Positions 1 through 8,279 are shown, numbered from the stretch's first letter. The stretch: 33,084 bases of DNA from Deltaproteobacteria bacterium (GCA_026388735.1 JAPLJG010000058.1:1-33084), one strand, 5' to 3'. Numbers and translations: made by a program. The notes: a model not told the origin generated them from the letters alone.

Positions 1-25
1 GAGTGTTTTGGATCAAAGTTTCCAC

Positions 26-94
26 AAGCATGAGTCTCCTCCCAGATACCTAGTAAGTTTCGCACCTTCTAAGTAACTGATGAGGCTCATGCTT
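26..94. repeat. Imperfect 16-bp inverted repeat beside the hicA-like remnant
   Basis: The arms at 26-41 and 79-94 match at 14 of 16 positions and enclose 37 bases. The element lies just beyond the 3' end of the truncated hicA-like gene on the minus strand. It could be a hairpin terminator without a clear U-tract, or the scar or end of a small mobile repeat. No supported gene was seen in bases 1-103. Confidence 0.4.
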
Positions 95-103
95 TTCAAC
101 TAT

Positions 104-283
104 TCAACAAAATTCCTCGCACCGATTCCCGAAAGGAACCTCAAAAGTGACCGTGGAACCGCTTCCCTCCAAAACCCGGCAGCCAATGGCTACCAGCAAG
201 GATTCGATTTCGCGCCATTCCATATTGCCGTTTACCGGATCGGCGAATATGGCCATCAATGTCTTCCGGTATTTGCGGTTCAT
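104..283 (-). CDS. HicA-like toxin, C-terminally truncated
   Basis: The first 45 or so residues read like a HicA mRNA interferase (the small dsRBD-fold toxin of HicAB systems): the start MNRKYRKTLMAIFADPVNG, then EWREIESLL and a GSGSTVTFE strand. In the family this strand is followed by a catalytic His in an HRPHP-like segment and a closing helix. Here the frame instead runs VPFGNRCEEFC and stops, giving about 59 residues against the usual 75-85, so the active-site His is missing. ATG 283 is preferred because family members begin this way; an in-frame GTG at 289 is possible. No clear ribosome binding site and no HicB antitoxin gene were seen. It is probably a decayed, inactive remnant. The fold assignment is fairly secure and the loss of function is inferred. 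Confidence 0.55.
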   Translation of the reverse strand: MNRKYRKTLMAIFADPVNGNMEWREIESLLVAIGCRVLEGSGSTVTFEVPFGNRCEEFC

Positions 284-370
284 GCCCACAATATGATAGC
301 AAAATGTGATAGCACTGTCAAAGTAAAACCGCCGTGGAAAAGTTTTACGTACGTGCCCGAGATGTTCCCC

Positions 371-613
371 TCAGCCGAGGATAGACAGAACGACAAAAGG
401 CGCCAGATTGAACAGAATGATTCCTATTTTGAAGATGCTCATCCCGGCGTAGTGAATGGCGTCGAACTGGTCACGGGACAGATGAAACCATTTGCCATGG
501 ATGCGCTGAATCCAATCATGCGCGAACACGAAGACCAGGAACCACACCAGCAATACTCCGTAATTGATGGCCGTACACCATAAAAGAAAATTTCGGATAG
601 CTTCTATGTTCAT
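371..613 (-). CDS. DUF6868 family small membrane protein
   Basis: An 80-residue protein with two hydrophobic segments (about residues 14-31 and 57-78) separated by a short polar stretch containing HDWIQRIHGKWF. The layout (FLxWCTxINYGVL near the N terminus, an RIHGKWF-like centre, then YK/FKI..LFNLxP) matches my memory of the DUF6868 family of inner-membrane proteins, whose function is unknown. It starts at ATG 613 behind a GGGAGA ribosome binding site. It sits alone between the hicA remnant and a lipoprotein gene on the same strand, so context gives no role. Confidence 0.7.
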   Translation of the reverse strand: MNIEAIRNFLLWCTAINYGVLLVWFLVFVFAHDWIQRIHGKWFHLSRDQFDAIHYAGMSIFKIGIILFNLAPFVVLSILG

Positions 614-648
614 CTTCTTCTCCCTTCGGCATCTAACGTGGAGTGAAG

Positions 649-672
649 AAACCAGGGATACTTCCCTGGTTT
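649..672. terminator. Perfect 10-bp stem-loop, probable terminator
   Basis: Perfect 10-bp arms at 649-658 and 663-672 enclose a TACT loop. On the plus strand the stem runs into five T; on the minus strand it is followed by TTTCTTC. It lies between the lipoprotein gene and the DUF6868 gene, both on the minus strand, so it most likely ends lipoprotein transcription. Confidence 0.5.
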
Positions 673-682
673 TTAGTCAACT

Positions 683-747
683 AATCAACAACGTCCCCTT
701 TGCCTTTCCTTTGCGCTTTGCGCCCAAATCAACAACGTCCCCTTTGC
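683..747. repeat. Two copies of a 21-bp direct repeat (REP-like)
   Basis: The 21 bases at 683-703 recur exactly at 727-747, a 44-base period. On the minus strand each copy carries GGGGACGTTGTTGAT. From memory, similar GGGGACGTTGTTGA strings occur near REP-associated tyrosine transposase genes in other proteobacteria, but no transposase lies here. These are probably relics of a dispersed repeat. Confidence 0.5.
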
Positions 748-752
748 GCCCA

Positions 753-1253
753 CTATTGTGCGCCACAGACAACCTCATATTTGCCGCCTAGTGAATTACA
801 GAGAAATTGTGCGTCATAGACTAAACCTTGAATATCTGGGTTTCCCTTGAAGCACATGATTGTATTGGTTGTGCTTGGCTTGGCAATATGAATGGTTTGT
901 CCGCCATAAGTTGTAGTCTGGGCTGTGCCGTAAGCTGAATTGCCATAAACAGTTGCGTTCGCAGTTGTGTAAGACTGAGTGGGAGTTGTATAAGAACCAT
1001 GCCTTTCGCGTGATTGGCTATCAATAACGGCGAAATGGGTGAATCCATTTTTGAGCGTCAGCTCGGCGCTGCGAAGCAGTGCTAATTCTTCTGCTCGTTC
1101 TGCACGGGTCTTACCGTTGCCACGAAATGAAACACGGAAAACATTTGTATCAAGTTGTGTTTCACTGAACCCGCCCGAGAATCCCTCTGGTTGGTAGGTG
1201 GTGGCACAGCCACTGAGAAAAACTGTGAAAAAAACTGCAATAAGTGTCCTCAT
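753..1253 (-). CDS. CC0125/CC1285-type lipoprotein
   Basis: A 166-residue exported lipoprotein. The N terminus has a short hydrophobic signal ending in the lipobox LSGC (Cys16), so it should be diacylglycerol-modified and anchored in the envelope. The mature part begins ATTYQPEG...GGFSETQLDTNVFRVSF, then GNGKTRAERAEELALLRSAEL and a Ser/Thr/Tyr-rich region; this is the pattern of the CC0125/CC1285 family, whose function is unknown. A Cys pair near the C terminus may form a disulfide. It starts at ATG 1253 with AGGAG about 9 bases upstream. It appears monocistronic, with a stem-loop at 649-672 downstream. Confidence 0.75.
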   Translation of the reverse strand: MRTLIAVFFTVFLSGCATTYQPEGFSGGFSETQLDTNVFRVSFRGNGKTRAERAEELALLRSAELTLKNGFTHFAVIDSQSRERHGSYTTPTQSYTTANATVYGNSAYGTAQTTTYGGQTIHIAKPSTTNTIMCFKGNPDIQGLVYDAQFLCNSLGGKYEVVCGAQ

Positions 1254-1389
1254 GAGTAATAGCTCCTAACCATCGATTATCAGGTAAATTTGCCTTGATA
1301 AGCTGATAATTGCCGCCAAATCTGGCATTATTGCTCGGTGCAGTTATCGCCTCAATTCTAAAAGAAAAGCGAGGACATCCATCCTCAGG

Positions 1390-3246
1390 CTATGTCTCTG
1401 TCGAAAAATTCACCTTACATTTTTCATGGACATAGGTGAACAACGAACTCGCCCCTTCCTCGGCCCCCAGCAGATCACTGCGCAAGGCGGCAAAAATCTG
1501 CCTGCCCACACCGTAGCGCTGCTCCCCAAGCTCAGCCTCGGCATACTCCCGCTTGGCAAGCTCCGCCGCATCCACCAGCAATTCCAGGCTCCCGGACCCC
1601 ACATCGATGCGGATCAAATCCCCGTCCTGCACCTTGGCCAGCAGCCCGCCGCACAGCGCCTCCGGGGTCACATGGATGGCGGCGGGCACCTTGCCGGATG
1701 CCCCTGAGAGCCTGCCGTCGGTGACCATGGCCACCCGATAGCCCCTGCCCATGACCACGGCCAGCGGGGTGATCAGTTTGTGCAATTCGGGCATGCCCGT
1801 GGCCTGCGGGCCCTGAAAACGGATGACCGCGACGAGGTCCCGGTCCAGCTTGCCTGCCCTAAAGGCCTCTTCCAGTCCGGTCTGGGTATGAAAAACCATG
1901 GCCGGGGCCTCGATGCAGGTGGCCGCGCCGTCTGCCAGGGAGGAGACCTTGATCACCGCCCTGCCGAGATTGCCGTCCAGCACCTTGAGCCCGCCGGTGG
2001 GGGAAAACGGCTGGGTCACCGAGGCGATAACCTCGGGTTCCAACGATTTTCCCGGCCCATCGGACCATTGGGCCTTGCCAGCCACCAAGGCCGGAACCTG
2101 AGCATACCGCTCCAGCCCCTCCCCGGCCACGGTCATCACCTCGTTGTGCAGAAACCCGCCAGCCAGCAGCTCACCGATCAGCACCGCCATGCCGCCCGCA
2201 TCCTGGAAGCTGTTGATGTCGCCGGGGCCGTTGGGGTAGATCCGCACCAGCATCGGCACCACTTCGGAAAGATCGGAAAAATCATCCCAGTTGATTCGGA
2301 TGCCTGCGGCTCGGGCAATAGCAACCAGATGCATGGTCTGGTTGGTGGAGCCGCCCGTGGCCAGCAGCCCGACGATGCCGTTGACCACCGACCGTTCGCT
2401 GACCACATGGCCGATGGGGGTATAATTTTCACCCAGATGGGTCAGCTCGCACACCCTTGCCGAGGCGGCATTGGTGAGGGCCTCGCGCAGCGGGTCATCC
2501 GGGTTGACAAAGGAAGCGCCAGGCAGGTGCAGACCCATGATCTCGGCGATCAACTGGTTGCTGTTGGCCGTGCCGTAAAAGGTGCAGGTTCCGGCCCCGT
2601 GGTAGGAGGCGCACTCCACGGCTAGCATCTCCTCCTTGCTGATCTTGCCCTGAGCAAACTGCTCCCTGGCCTGGGCCTTTTCCCGATTGGAAAGCCCGGA
2701 GCGCATGGGCCCGCCCGGTACGAAAATCATGGGCAGATGCCCGAACTGCAAGGCCCCCATCAGGAGCCCGGGCAGGATCTTGTCACAGATTCCCAGGAGC
2801 AGAGCGCCATCGAACACGTTATGGGAGAGGCCGATCACCGTGGACATGGCGATGACATCCCGGCTTATCAGGCTGAGATCCATGCCCGCCTCGCCCTGCG
2901 TGACCCCATCGCACATGGCTGGTACTCCGGCCGCCACCTGAGCCGTACCGCCCGCAGCAGCCACCGCCTTCTTGATCATGGCCGGGTAGTGCTCGTAGGT
3001 ATGGTGGGCCGAAAGCATGTCGTTGTACGAGGTGATGATCCCGATGTTGGGGGCCAACCCGCCGCGCAGGGCCTGGCATTCCCCGCCCTGACAAACCGCC
3101 AGACCATTGGCCAGATTGCTGCTCGGCAACCGGTGGCGAAACGGCCCGACCACCATGGATTCCTCCATATGGCGCAGATAGCTTGCCCGATGGGCCATAC
3201 TGCGATTGATGATCCGATCGGTGACTTTTTCGACGGTGCTGTTCAT
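1390..3246 (-). CDS. edd: Phosphogluconate dehydratase (Entner-Doudoroff)
   Basis: Converts 6-phosphogluconate to 2-keto-3-deoxy-6-phosphogluconate in the cytoplasm. The 618-residue protein has the IlvD/Edd layout and usual Edd length. Visible motifs include [15 protein letters not shown] (about 71-85), [13 protein letters not shown] (111-123), GICDKILPG with Cys154, [13 protein letters not shown] with Cys221, and [16 protein letters not shown] in the C-terminal domain. The cysteines are placed where the family binds its Fe-S cluster. ATG 3246 is chosen because GGAGC lies 5 bases upstream and family members start [12 protein letters not shown]; a 46-residue upstream extension of the frame reads antisense-like sequence and is rejected. 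It is the last gene of the zwf-pgl-edd operon, 13 bases after pgl. The aldolase gene eda is not in the window. Confidence 0.95.
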   Translation of the reverse strand: MNSTVEKVTDRIINRSMAHRASYLRHMEESMVVGPFRHRLPSSNLANGLAVCQGGECQALRGGLAPNIGIITSYNDMLSAHHTYEHYPAMIKKAVAAAGGTAQVAAGVPAMCDGVTQGEAGMDLSLISRDVIAMSTVIGLSHNVFDGALLLGICDKILPGLLMGALQFGHLPMIFVPGGPMRSGLSNREKAQAREQFAQGKISKEEMLAVECASYHGAGTCTFYGTANSNQLIAEIMGLHLPGASFVNPDDPLREALTNAASARVCELTHLGENYTPIGHVVSERSVVNGIVGLLATGGSTNQTMHLVAIARAAGIRINWDDFSDLSEVVPMLVRIYPNGPGDINSFQDAGGMAVLIGELLAGGFLHNEVMTVAGEGLERYAQVPALVAGKAQWSDGPGKSLEPEVIASVTQPFSPTGGLKVLDGNLGRAVIKVSSLADGAATCIEAPAMVFHTQTGLEEAFRAGKLDRDLVAVIRFQGPQATGMPELHKLITPLAVVMGRGYRVAMVTDGRLSGASGKVPAAIHVTPEALCGGLLAKVQDGDLIRIDVGSGSLELLVDAAELAKREYAEAELGEQRYGVGRQIFAALRSDLLGAEEGASSLFTYVHEKCKVNFSTET

Positions 3247-3259
3247 GGTTGCTCCTTGT

Positions 3260-3955
3260 TCATGGTGCCCAAAAAACTGTAACCGGCGCGGTGGTCTGAC
3301 CCAGCACCGCCCGGATGGGCATCTCCGCCACCGGCCCGCTGGCCAGCGCCCGTTCGTACACCGCCCGCTTGTCCGCCCCGACAAGGTGCAAAATAATCTG
3401 GCTGCTTTGCAACAGGGCAGGCAGGGTGAGGGTCATCCGTTCATGGGGGGCAACCGGCGGGGTGATGGCCAGGCAGAGCTTGCCGGAATCCAGGGCAAGC
3501 GCCTCGCCAAGCCGCGTTGCCTGGGGAAACAACGAGGCAGTGTGGCCGTCGTTGCCCATGCCCAGGATCAGCACATCAAAGGGCCTTGGCAGTTGAGCAA
3601 GACGATCGGCGCACTCTTTTTCGCCCTGCACGGCAGTGAGGGCTCCGGTTTTGAGGCCCACGAAACTGGCCAGGGCCGCCCGATTTTGCAAAAGGTGCTG
3701 CCGGACCAACCGCTCGTTGCTGTCCGCAGTGGTAGGGTCCACCCAGCGTTCATCCGCCAGGGTGATCGTGACCTTTCCCCAGTCAAGCACCAATTCGGAG
3801 AGGGCCGCAAAAAACGGCACCGGGGTGGAGCCGCCGGACACCACCAGGCTGGCCCTGCCCCGCGCTTTGATGCCGACCCGCAGCAGTTCGGCAACCTGGG
3901 CGGCCAGGACCGCCACCAGGGTGGAGGAATCCTTGAACTCTTTGAATGCAGACAT
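3260..3955 (-). CDS. pgl: 6-phosphogluconolactonase (DevB/SOL type)
   Basis: Hydrolyses 6-phosphogluconolactone, the product of Zwf, to 6-phosphogluconate. The 231-residue length fits the DevB/SOL family. Family signatures are clear: LVVSGGSTPVPFF (about 37-49, phosphate loop), LADERWVDP (66-74), and ILGMGNDGHTASLFPQA (about 129-145), which carries the conserved Asp-Gly-His of the active site. It starts at ATG 3955 with a purine-rich GGGAACGGAC just upstream. It lies between zwf and edd on the same strand: edd follows 13 bases later, while a 206-base gap carrying an inverted-repeat element separates it from zwf, so its level may be set separately from zwf. Confidence 0.93.
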   Translation of the reverse strand: MSAFKEFKDSSTLVAVLAAQVAELLRVGIKARGRASLVVSGGSTPVPFFAALSELVLDWGKVTITLADERWVDPTTADSNERLVRQHLLQNRAALASFVGLKTGALTAVQGEKECADRLAQLPRPFDVLILGMGNDGHTASLFPQATRLGEALALDSGKLCLAITPPVAPHERMTLTLPALLQSSQIILHLVGADKRAVYERALASGPVAEMPIRAVLGQTTAPVTVFWAP

Positions 3956-4020
3956 GGTCCGTTCCCTTATTTATTGTAATCGTCACCAGGAACAAAAAAA
4001 CGTATCTCAGTCTCTGATTT

Positions 4021-4165
4021 GTAAACGTTCAGCAGCGCCGCTTCGCTGCTGCCGCAGATGCGCGAAAGAGGCCTGCGAAGTGTGCTGTTGCACACGAGCC
4101 GGCCGATGACAGCTAAGCGAGCGCAGCGAGACTGCGAAGCAGATGCGGTGCTGCTGGGCGTTTAC
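4021..4165. repeat. 145-bp element with 21-bp inverted ends, zwf-pgl gap
   Basis: The ends 4021-4041 and 4145-4165 are inverted copies matching at 18 of 21 positions; the three differences would be G-U pairs in a plus-strand RNA but A-C mismatches in the operon (minus-strand) RNA. Inside are two perfect hairpins: 4030-4037 with 4044-4051 (8 bp), and 4080-4085 with 4090-4095 (6 bp, TGTT loop) close to the centre. The right arm includes the zwf stop codon and its last base pairs. It could be a MITE-like palindromic repeat or a structured RNA that affects zwf mRNA stability or passage into pgl. No target-site duplication was obvious. Confidence 0.6.
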
Positions 4166-5613
4166 TCATCCCAAGCCCGGCCATCCCGCGCCATAAGCGC
4201 CACCGAGGCCACCGGTCCCCAGGTTCCTGCCGGATACGGCATGGGCGCCTCGTTACTGGCCTGCCAGGCATCTTGGATGGAGTCAATCCAGGTCCAGGCC
4301 TGCTCCACCTCATCCCGCCGGATAAAGAGGGACTGGCTCCCCTCCAGGGCCGCCAGCAGCAACCGCTCGTAGGCGTCGGCAACATGCTCCGCCTGAAAGG
4401 CCTCGGAAAAACTCAAATCCAGGGTAGTGCGCTGCAGCTTTACCCCAGAGGCAATACCCGGCACCTTGTTCAGCATCTCGATCTCCACCCCCTCGTTGGG
4501 CTGGAGACGGATGATCAATTTGTTGGAAGGGAGATTCTTGTAACTTTCCCGGAAGATATTGTGGGGCAGCCGCTTGAAATAGATCACCACCTCGGAGAGC
4601 TTTTGGGTCATGCGCTTGCCGGTGCGCAGATAGAAAGGCACCCCGGCCCAACGCCAGTTGTCGATATCCACCCGGAGGGCGACAAAGGTTTCCGTGAAAC
4701 TCCGGGGGTTGCCCGCCTCCTCCTCGTGGTAGCCCGGCACCGGCCCGCCCTTGAGAAACCCGGCGCTGTACTGGCCCCGGACGGTTTTTTCCTCGACATT
4801 GTCGCGGGTGATGGGACGCAACGCCTTGAGAACTTTAAGCTTTTCGTTACGGATGCTTTCGCTGCCCAAGGTGACCGGCGGCTCCATGGCCACCAGGGTG
4901 AGGATCTGCAAGAGGTGATTCTGCACCATGTCGCGGAGCTGGCCGGACTTGTCGAAATAGCCCCAACGGCCTTCGATTCCCACCTCCTCGGCCACGGTGA
5001 TCTGCACATGGTCGATGGTGGTGTTATCCCAGTTGGTGGTGAAGATGGAGTTGGCAAAGCGGAGGGCCACCAGGTTGAGCACCGTTTCCTTGCCCAAGTA
5101 ATGGTCGATCCGGTAGACCTGTTTTTCCTGAAAAAACTCGGCCACCGCATCGTTGATGACCTTTGAGGAGGCCAGATCAGTGCCCAGGGGTTTTTCCAGC
5201 ACCACTCGGGTCTGTTCGGTGATCAACCCGGCCTGGGCCAAGCCCTTGCAGATGTCGCCATAGATGGAGGGCGGCACGGCGCAGTAGTTGACCATCACCC
5301 GTTGGGCGGGATCGATAATCTCGCAGAGCTTGCTGTACTGATCATGACTGGCAAGATCGATCTGCACATAGCGCAGACGCTTGGCAAACCGCTGCCATAC
5401 CTGGGCATCCACCTCCTCCTTCATGAAGGTGGCAAGACTTTCCCTGGCCATGGTGACATACTCGTCGGCAGCCATCTCCTTGCGCGCCACCCCGACAATC
5501 CGCAAGCCCGGTTCAAGGAGCCCGGCCTTATCCAGCTGGTACAACGAAGGCAGCAGCTTGCGGGTGGCCAGATCGCCATGGGCTCCGAACACGACAAAAT
5601 CACATGGTTGCAT
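4162..5613 (-). CDS. zwf: Glucose-6-phosphate 1-dehydrogenase
   Basis: Oxidises glucose 6-phosphate to 6-phosphogluconolactone with NAD(P)+, the entry step of the Entner-Doudoroff and oxidative pentose phosphate routes. The protein has 483 residues, normal for Zwf. It shows the N-terminal dinucleotide-binding loop GAHGDLATRKLLPSLY (10-25), EKPLGTDL (140-147), the substrate/catalytic signature RIDHYLGKE (168-176) and the DMVQNHLLQ and YLRTGKRM segments. ATG 5613 is chosen because GGGAGA lies upstream and the Rossmann strand starts at once; the frame is open 22 codons further without family similarity. First gene of the zwf-pgl-edd operon. A weak minus-strand promoter candidate (TTGACT at 5710-5705, poor -10) lies about 95 bases upstream. 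The 5614-5886 gap to the divergent phosphatase holds only T-rich sequence and no further gene. Confidence 0.95.
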   Translation of the reverse strand: MQPCDFVVFGAHGDLATRKLLPSLYQLDKAGLLEPGLRIVGVARKEMAADEYVTMARESLATFMKEEVDAQVWQRFAKRLRYVQIDLASHDQYSKLCEIIDPAQRVMVNYCAVPPSIYGDICKGLAQAGLITEQTRVVLEKPLGTDLASSKVINDAVAEFFQEKQVYRIDHYLGKETVLNLVALRFANSIFTTNWDNTTIDHVQITVAEEVGIEGRWGYFDKSGQLRDMVQNHLLQILTLVAMEPPVTLGSESIRNEKLKVLKALRPITRDNVEEKTVRGQYSAGFLKGGPVPGYHEEEAGNPRSFTETFVALRVDIDNWRWAGVPFYLRTGKRMTQKLSEVVIYFKRLPHNIFRESYKNLPSNKLIIRLQPNEGVEIEMLNKVPGIASGVKLQRTTLDLSFSEAFQAEHVADAYERLLLAALEGSQSLFIRRDEVEQAWTWIDSIQDAWQASNEAPMPYPAGTWGPVASVALMARDGRAWDE

Positions 5614-5886
5614 TTTTTTCTCCCTGAGCTTCTCGGCGCTTTTCAATGGAACAACCCGGCAGACGCCAGCTTCTCTCAAAAGCCTACGGCTGTTTCAAAA
5701 ATGAAGTCAAGGAAAATATGGGCGAACCCCGCACAACCTGCGCTTAAGATAAGCAACTACAGCCAGCCATAAAATAATCCATCTTTTTTCGTCCTCTTCA
5801 TTTTTTCTTCATTTTCCTACTGTAAGTTCCTGTGACCATCCCGAATGATCAGGGCGAATTGAATGAGAGGAGCCACTACAAAAAAT

Positions 5887-6603
5887 ATGAGACAAGCAAC
5901 GCGCTATACACCTGCACCATTTTCTGAACAGGCGGAGTTTTTCGTAACCATCGATTTTGACGGCACCATCAACGAGTTGGATGTAACGGACGCCGTCATT
6001 AAAAAATTCGCCCGGCCTGGCTGGCAGGAGGCGGAAAAACTCTGGGAAGAGGGGCGCATAGGCTCAAGGGAGTGCCTCGCGCGCCAAATGGCGCTTATAG
6101 ATGTGCCTCTGGAACACCTTGTAGAGTACGCCTGCACGCACCCGATAGATCCCGCCTTCCCTGATTTCATGAGATTGCTCCGGGAGGCCGGCATACCCTT
6201 CGCCATAATAAGTGATGGGTTCAAGCCAATCATCAATGGAATCCTGGCAGAAGCCGGGTTTTCAGATTTACCGGTCTATGCCAACGATCTGCTTGAGGAT
6301 GCAAGCGGACTCAAAACAATCTTCCCCAACACCAGCGGTGTGTGTCAATCAGGCACCTGCAAATGCAAGACTGCCGATCTGCTGGCCGAAGGGCTTCCCA
6401 TCGTGCATATCGGCGATGGCCGCAGCGATTTTTGTATCTCGAGAATGGCGATGCATGTCTTCTGCCGAGGCAAACTCACCGGCTACTGCGTTGAAAACGA
6501 GATCCCGCACTCGACGTTCACGGATTTTCAGGGGGTGCAAAAAGCCCTCGAAACTTTTTTAAACGGCGAGGCACTCTTGTCCCTGAAGCAAAATGCAGCA
6601 TAG
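5887..6603 (+). CDS. MtnX-like HAD-IB phosphatase
   Basis: A 238-residue haloacid-dehalogenase phosphatase. Motif I is TIDFDGTI (nucleophile Asp23 and acid/base Asp25), motif II is AIISDG, a Lys occurs in CKCKTADLL (motif III position), and motif IV is HIGDGRSDFCIS. The subfamily resembles MtnX (the methylthioribulose salvage phosphatase) and SerB/ThrH-type HAD-IB enzymes. True MtnX function is doubtful because no other methionine-salvage gene lies nearby. ATG 5887 is taken because AGAGGAG precedes it, although the 14-base spacing is long; in-frame ATG 5863 has a poorer ribosome binding site. The next gene, 146 bases on, is a class III aminotransferase, suggesting a pathway where an amino compound and a phosphate ester are handled together. 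The substrate is unknown. Confidence 0.8.
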   Translation: MRQATRYTPAPFSEQAEFFVTIDFDGTINELDVTDAVIKKFARPGWQEAEKLWEEGRIGSRECLARQMALIDVPLEHLVEYACTHPIDPAFPDFMRLLREAGIPFAIISDGFKPIINGILAEAGFSDLPVYANDLLEDASGLKTIFPNTSGVCQSGTCKCKTADLLAEGLPIVHIGDGRSDFCISRMAMHVFCRGKLTGYCVENEIPHSTFTDFQGVQKALETFLNGEALLSLKQNAA

Positions 6604-6749
6604 GGCAGTCACGTTCTTTCGTCAACCAACACCCCAGGGGCTTGGCTGCATGACCTATGACTGATCACCTCCGCTGTCACGACACCCAGTAATCAATAAA
6701 CTTGTTAGCCTATCGCTCTGAATTAATACCTTAAAAAGGAAAACCTCTC

Positions 6750-8132
6750 ATGGAACATGACGAACTCACCACAAAAGAACTTCTGGAACTTGAGGCCGAG
6801 TACTGCTCCTACGGCGATACAGTTCACTATCTCAAAGATCCCATCATCTTTAAACGCTGTGATGGTTCTTGGATGTTCGACCTTGATGAACGGCCGTATC
6901 TGGACATGCAGATGTGGTACTCCGCAGTCAATTTCGGCTACCGGAACCGGGAGATTGAAGAGGCCCACAACAAACAGATGGCCATGCTCCCGCAGGTGGC
7001 TTCCCAGTACCTGCATAAGGAAAAAATCCTTCTTTCCGCCACCATCGCCAAAGAAACCGAAAAACGATTCGGGGAAAAAGGACGGGTGCATTTCAATGTC
7101 GGCGGGGCCCAGGCCATCGAAGACAGCATTAAGGTCGTCAGAAACTTCAAGCACGGCAAATCGTTGATGTTCGCCTTCATGGGCGGCTATCATGGGCGGA
7201 CACTTGCCGCCACCGAGATCACCAGCAGCTTCAGGTATAGAAAACGATTCGGTCATTTCGCCAATAGAGCGACATTTATACCCTTCCCCTACTGTTACAG
7301 GTGTTTTTACGAAAAGGACCGCAAAACCTGCGACTATTACTGCGTCAAGGAGTTCGAGCGTCTTTTCGAGACCGAATACTACGGGGTTATAGACACCAAG
7401 GACAATGAGGTCGAATACGCCGCCTTCTTTGTGGAACCCCTGCAGGCCACAGGCGGATATATCGTGCCGCCGCCCGAATATTTCAAACGATTGGAGCAGG
7501 TGCTGAAAAAGTACAATATCCTTCTGGTGGACGACGAAATACAGATGGGTTTTTACCGAACCGGCAAGCTCTGGGCAATGGAGCACTTCGGTGCCACACC
7601 CGATGTGGTCGCCTTTGCCAAGTCCCTGACCAATGGCCTTAATCCGCTCTCCGGCCTCTGGGCACGGGAGGAACTGATAACACCCCAGATGTTCCCCCCC
7701 GGCTCAACGCATTCCACCTTTTCCAGCAATCCTCTGGGAACAGCGGCGGGTCTTGCTGCAATGAAATACATGAAAACCGCCAACCTTGAGGAGACCGTGC
7801 CTGAAAAGGGGGCATATCTCCTCTCCCGCCTGCGGGAGCTGCAAAAGAAATACCCCGTCATCGGGGATGTGGATGGACTGGGTCTCGCCATCAGGGTGGA
7901 AATGACCAAGGCGGACGGCTTTACCCCGAACCGGGAGCTGACCGATGCCATCTTCCAAGAAGGTATGGCGGGCAACATACGACTCAATGGCCAGGAATAC
8001 GGCCTTGTTCTGGATGTAGGAGGGTACCACAAAAATGCCTTTACCCTGGCGCCAGCCCTGACCATCAGCTACGAGGAAATGGACCTTTTTATCGGACTTT
8101 TTGAAACCCTGATTAAAAGATGCAACGCGTGA
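6750..8132 (+). CDS. Class III PLP aminotransferase with four-Cys insert
   Basis: A 460-residue fold-type I class III (ornithine/GABA-like) aminotransferase. Key features: NVGGAQAIEDSIK (about 116-128), GGYHGRTLAA (145-154) for PLP ring and phosphate contacts, DDEIQMGFYRTGK (261-273) with the Asp that pairs with PLP nitrogen, and AFAKSLTNGL, where Lys291 should form the Schiff base. An unusual insert has cysteines at 182, 185, 194 and 198 (C-x2-C-x8-C-x3-C), suggestive of a metal site or disulfides; I recall related Cys patterns in some archaeal-type class III enzymes. It starts at ATG 6750 behind an AAAAAGG purine stretch. It is probably functionally linked to the HAD phosphatase upstream. 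Donor and acceptor cannot be told from sequence. Confidence 0.88.
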   Translation: MEHDELTTKELLELEAEYCSYGDTVHYLKDPIIFKRCDGSWMFDLDERPYLDMQMWYSAVNFGYRNREIEEAHNKQMAMLPQVASQYLHKEKILLSATIAKETEKRFGEKGRVHFNVGGAQAIEDSIKVVRNFKHGKSLMFAFMGGYHGRTLAATEITSSFRYRKRFGHFANRATFIPFPYCYRCFYEKDRKTCDYYCVKEFERLFETEYYGVIDTKDNEVEYAAFFVEPLQATGGYIVPPPEYFKRLEQVLKKYNILLVDDEIQMGFYRTGKLWAMEHFGATPDVVAFAKSLTNGLNPLSGLWAREELITPQMFPPGSTHSTFSSNPLGTAAGLAAMKYMKTANLEETVPEKGAYLLSRLRELQKKYPVIGDVDGLGLAIRVEMTKADGFTPNRELTDAIFQEGMAGNIRLNGQEYGLVLDVGGYHKNAFTLAPALTISYEEMDLFIGLFETLIKRCNA

Positions 8133-8141
8133 GCGGCGATT

Positions 8142-8230
8142 GAGCCTCTTGCAAAAGCAAGCAGGAAGGCAGAATTGGGACTGCCCCATCATTTTCTGAG
8201 GCTGTCCCAATTCCATTTTACAAGAGCCTC
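8142..8230. repeat. 89-bp MITE-like imperfect palindrome
   Basis: The outer arms 8142-8156 and 8216-8230 are inverted with 13 of 15 matches, and the inner arms 8172-8181 and 8204-8213 are a perfect 10-bp inverted pair around a 22-base loop. The two sides are unequal, with 15 extra bases on the left. It lies between the aminotransferase and cfa. It looks like a small non-autonomous transposon or REP element, and could also end aminotransferase transcription. Confidence 0.55.
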
Positions 8231-8279
8231 GGTATGGCATTTTTTTTAATTTGATCCAAAATATGAGGAGAAAATAATC

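Noticed and set aside
1-31. Possible gene start on the minus strand (ATG at 31-29 behind GGAGGAG)
   Set aside because: Only ten codons are visible before the window edge and the ATG lies in an inverted-repeat arm, so it cannot be supported.
1323-1334. TGGCATTATTGC resembling a sigma-54 promoter
   Set aside because: The distance between the GG and GC pairs is three bases too short and no plus-strand gene follows.
1780-2625. Long plus-strand open frame (281 codons) opposite edd
   Set aside because: It is antisense to a clear Edd gene, has His/Gly/Gln-rich low-information content and no motif or ribosome binding site; it is a GC-driven shadow.
3247-3384. N-terminal extension of edd into pgl
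   Set aside because: The extra 46 residues are Arg/Trp/Gly-rich out-of-frame pgl sequence, and a proper ribosome binding site serves ATG 3246.
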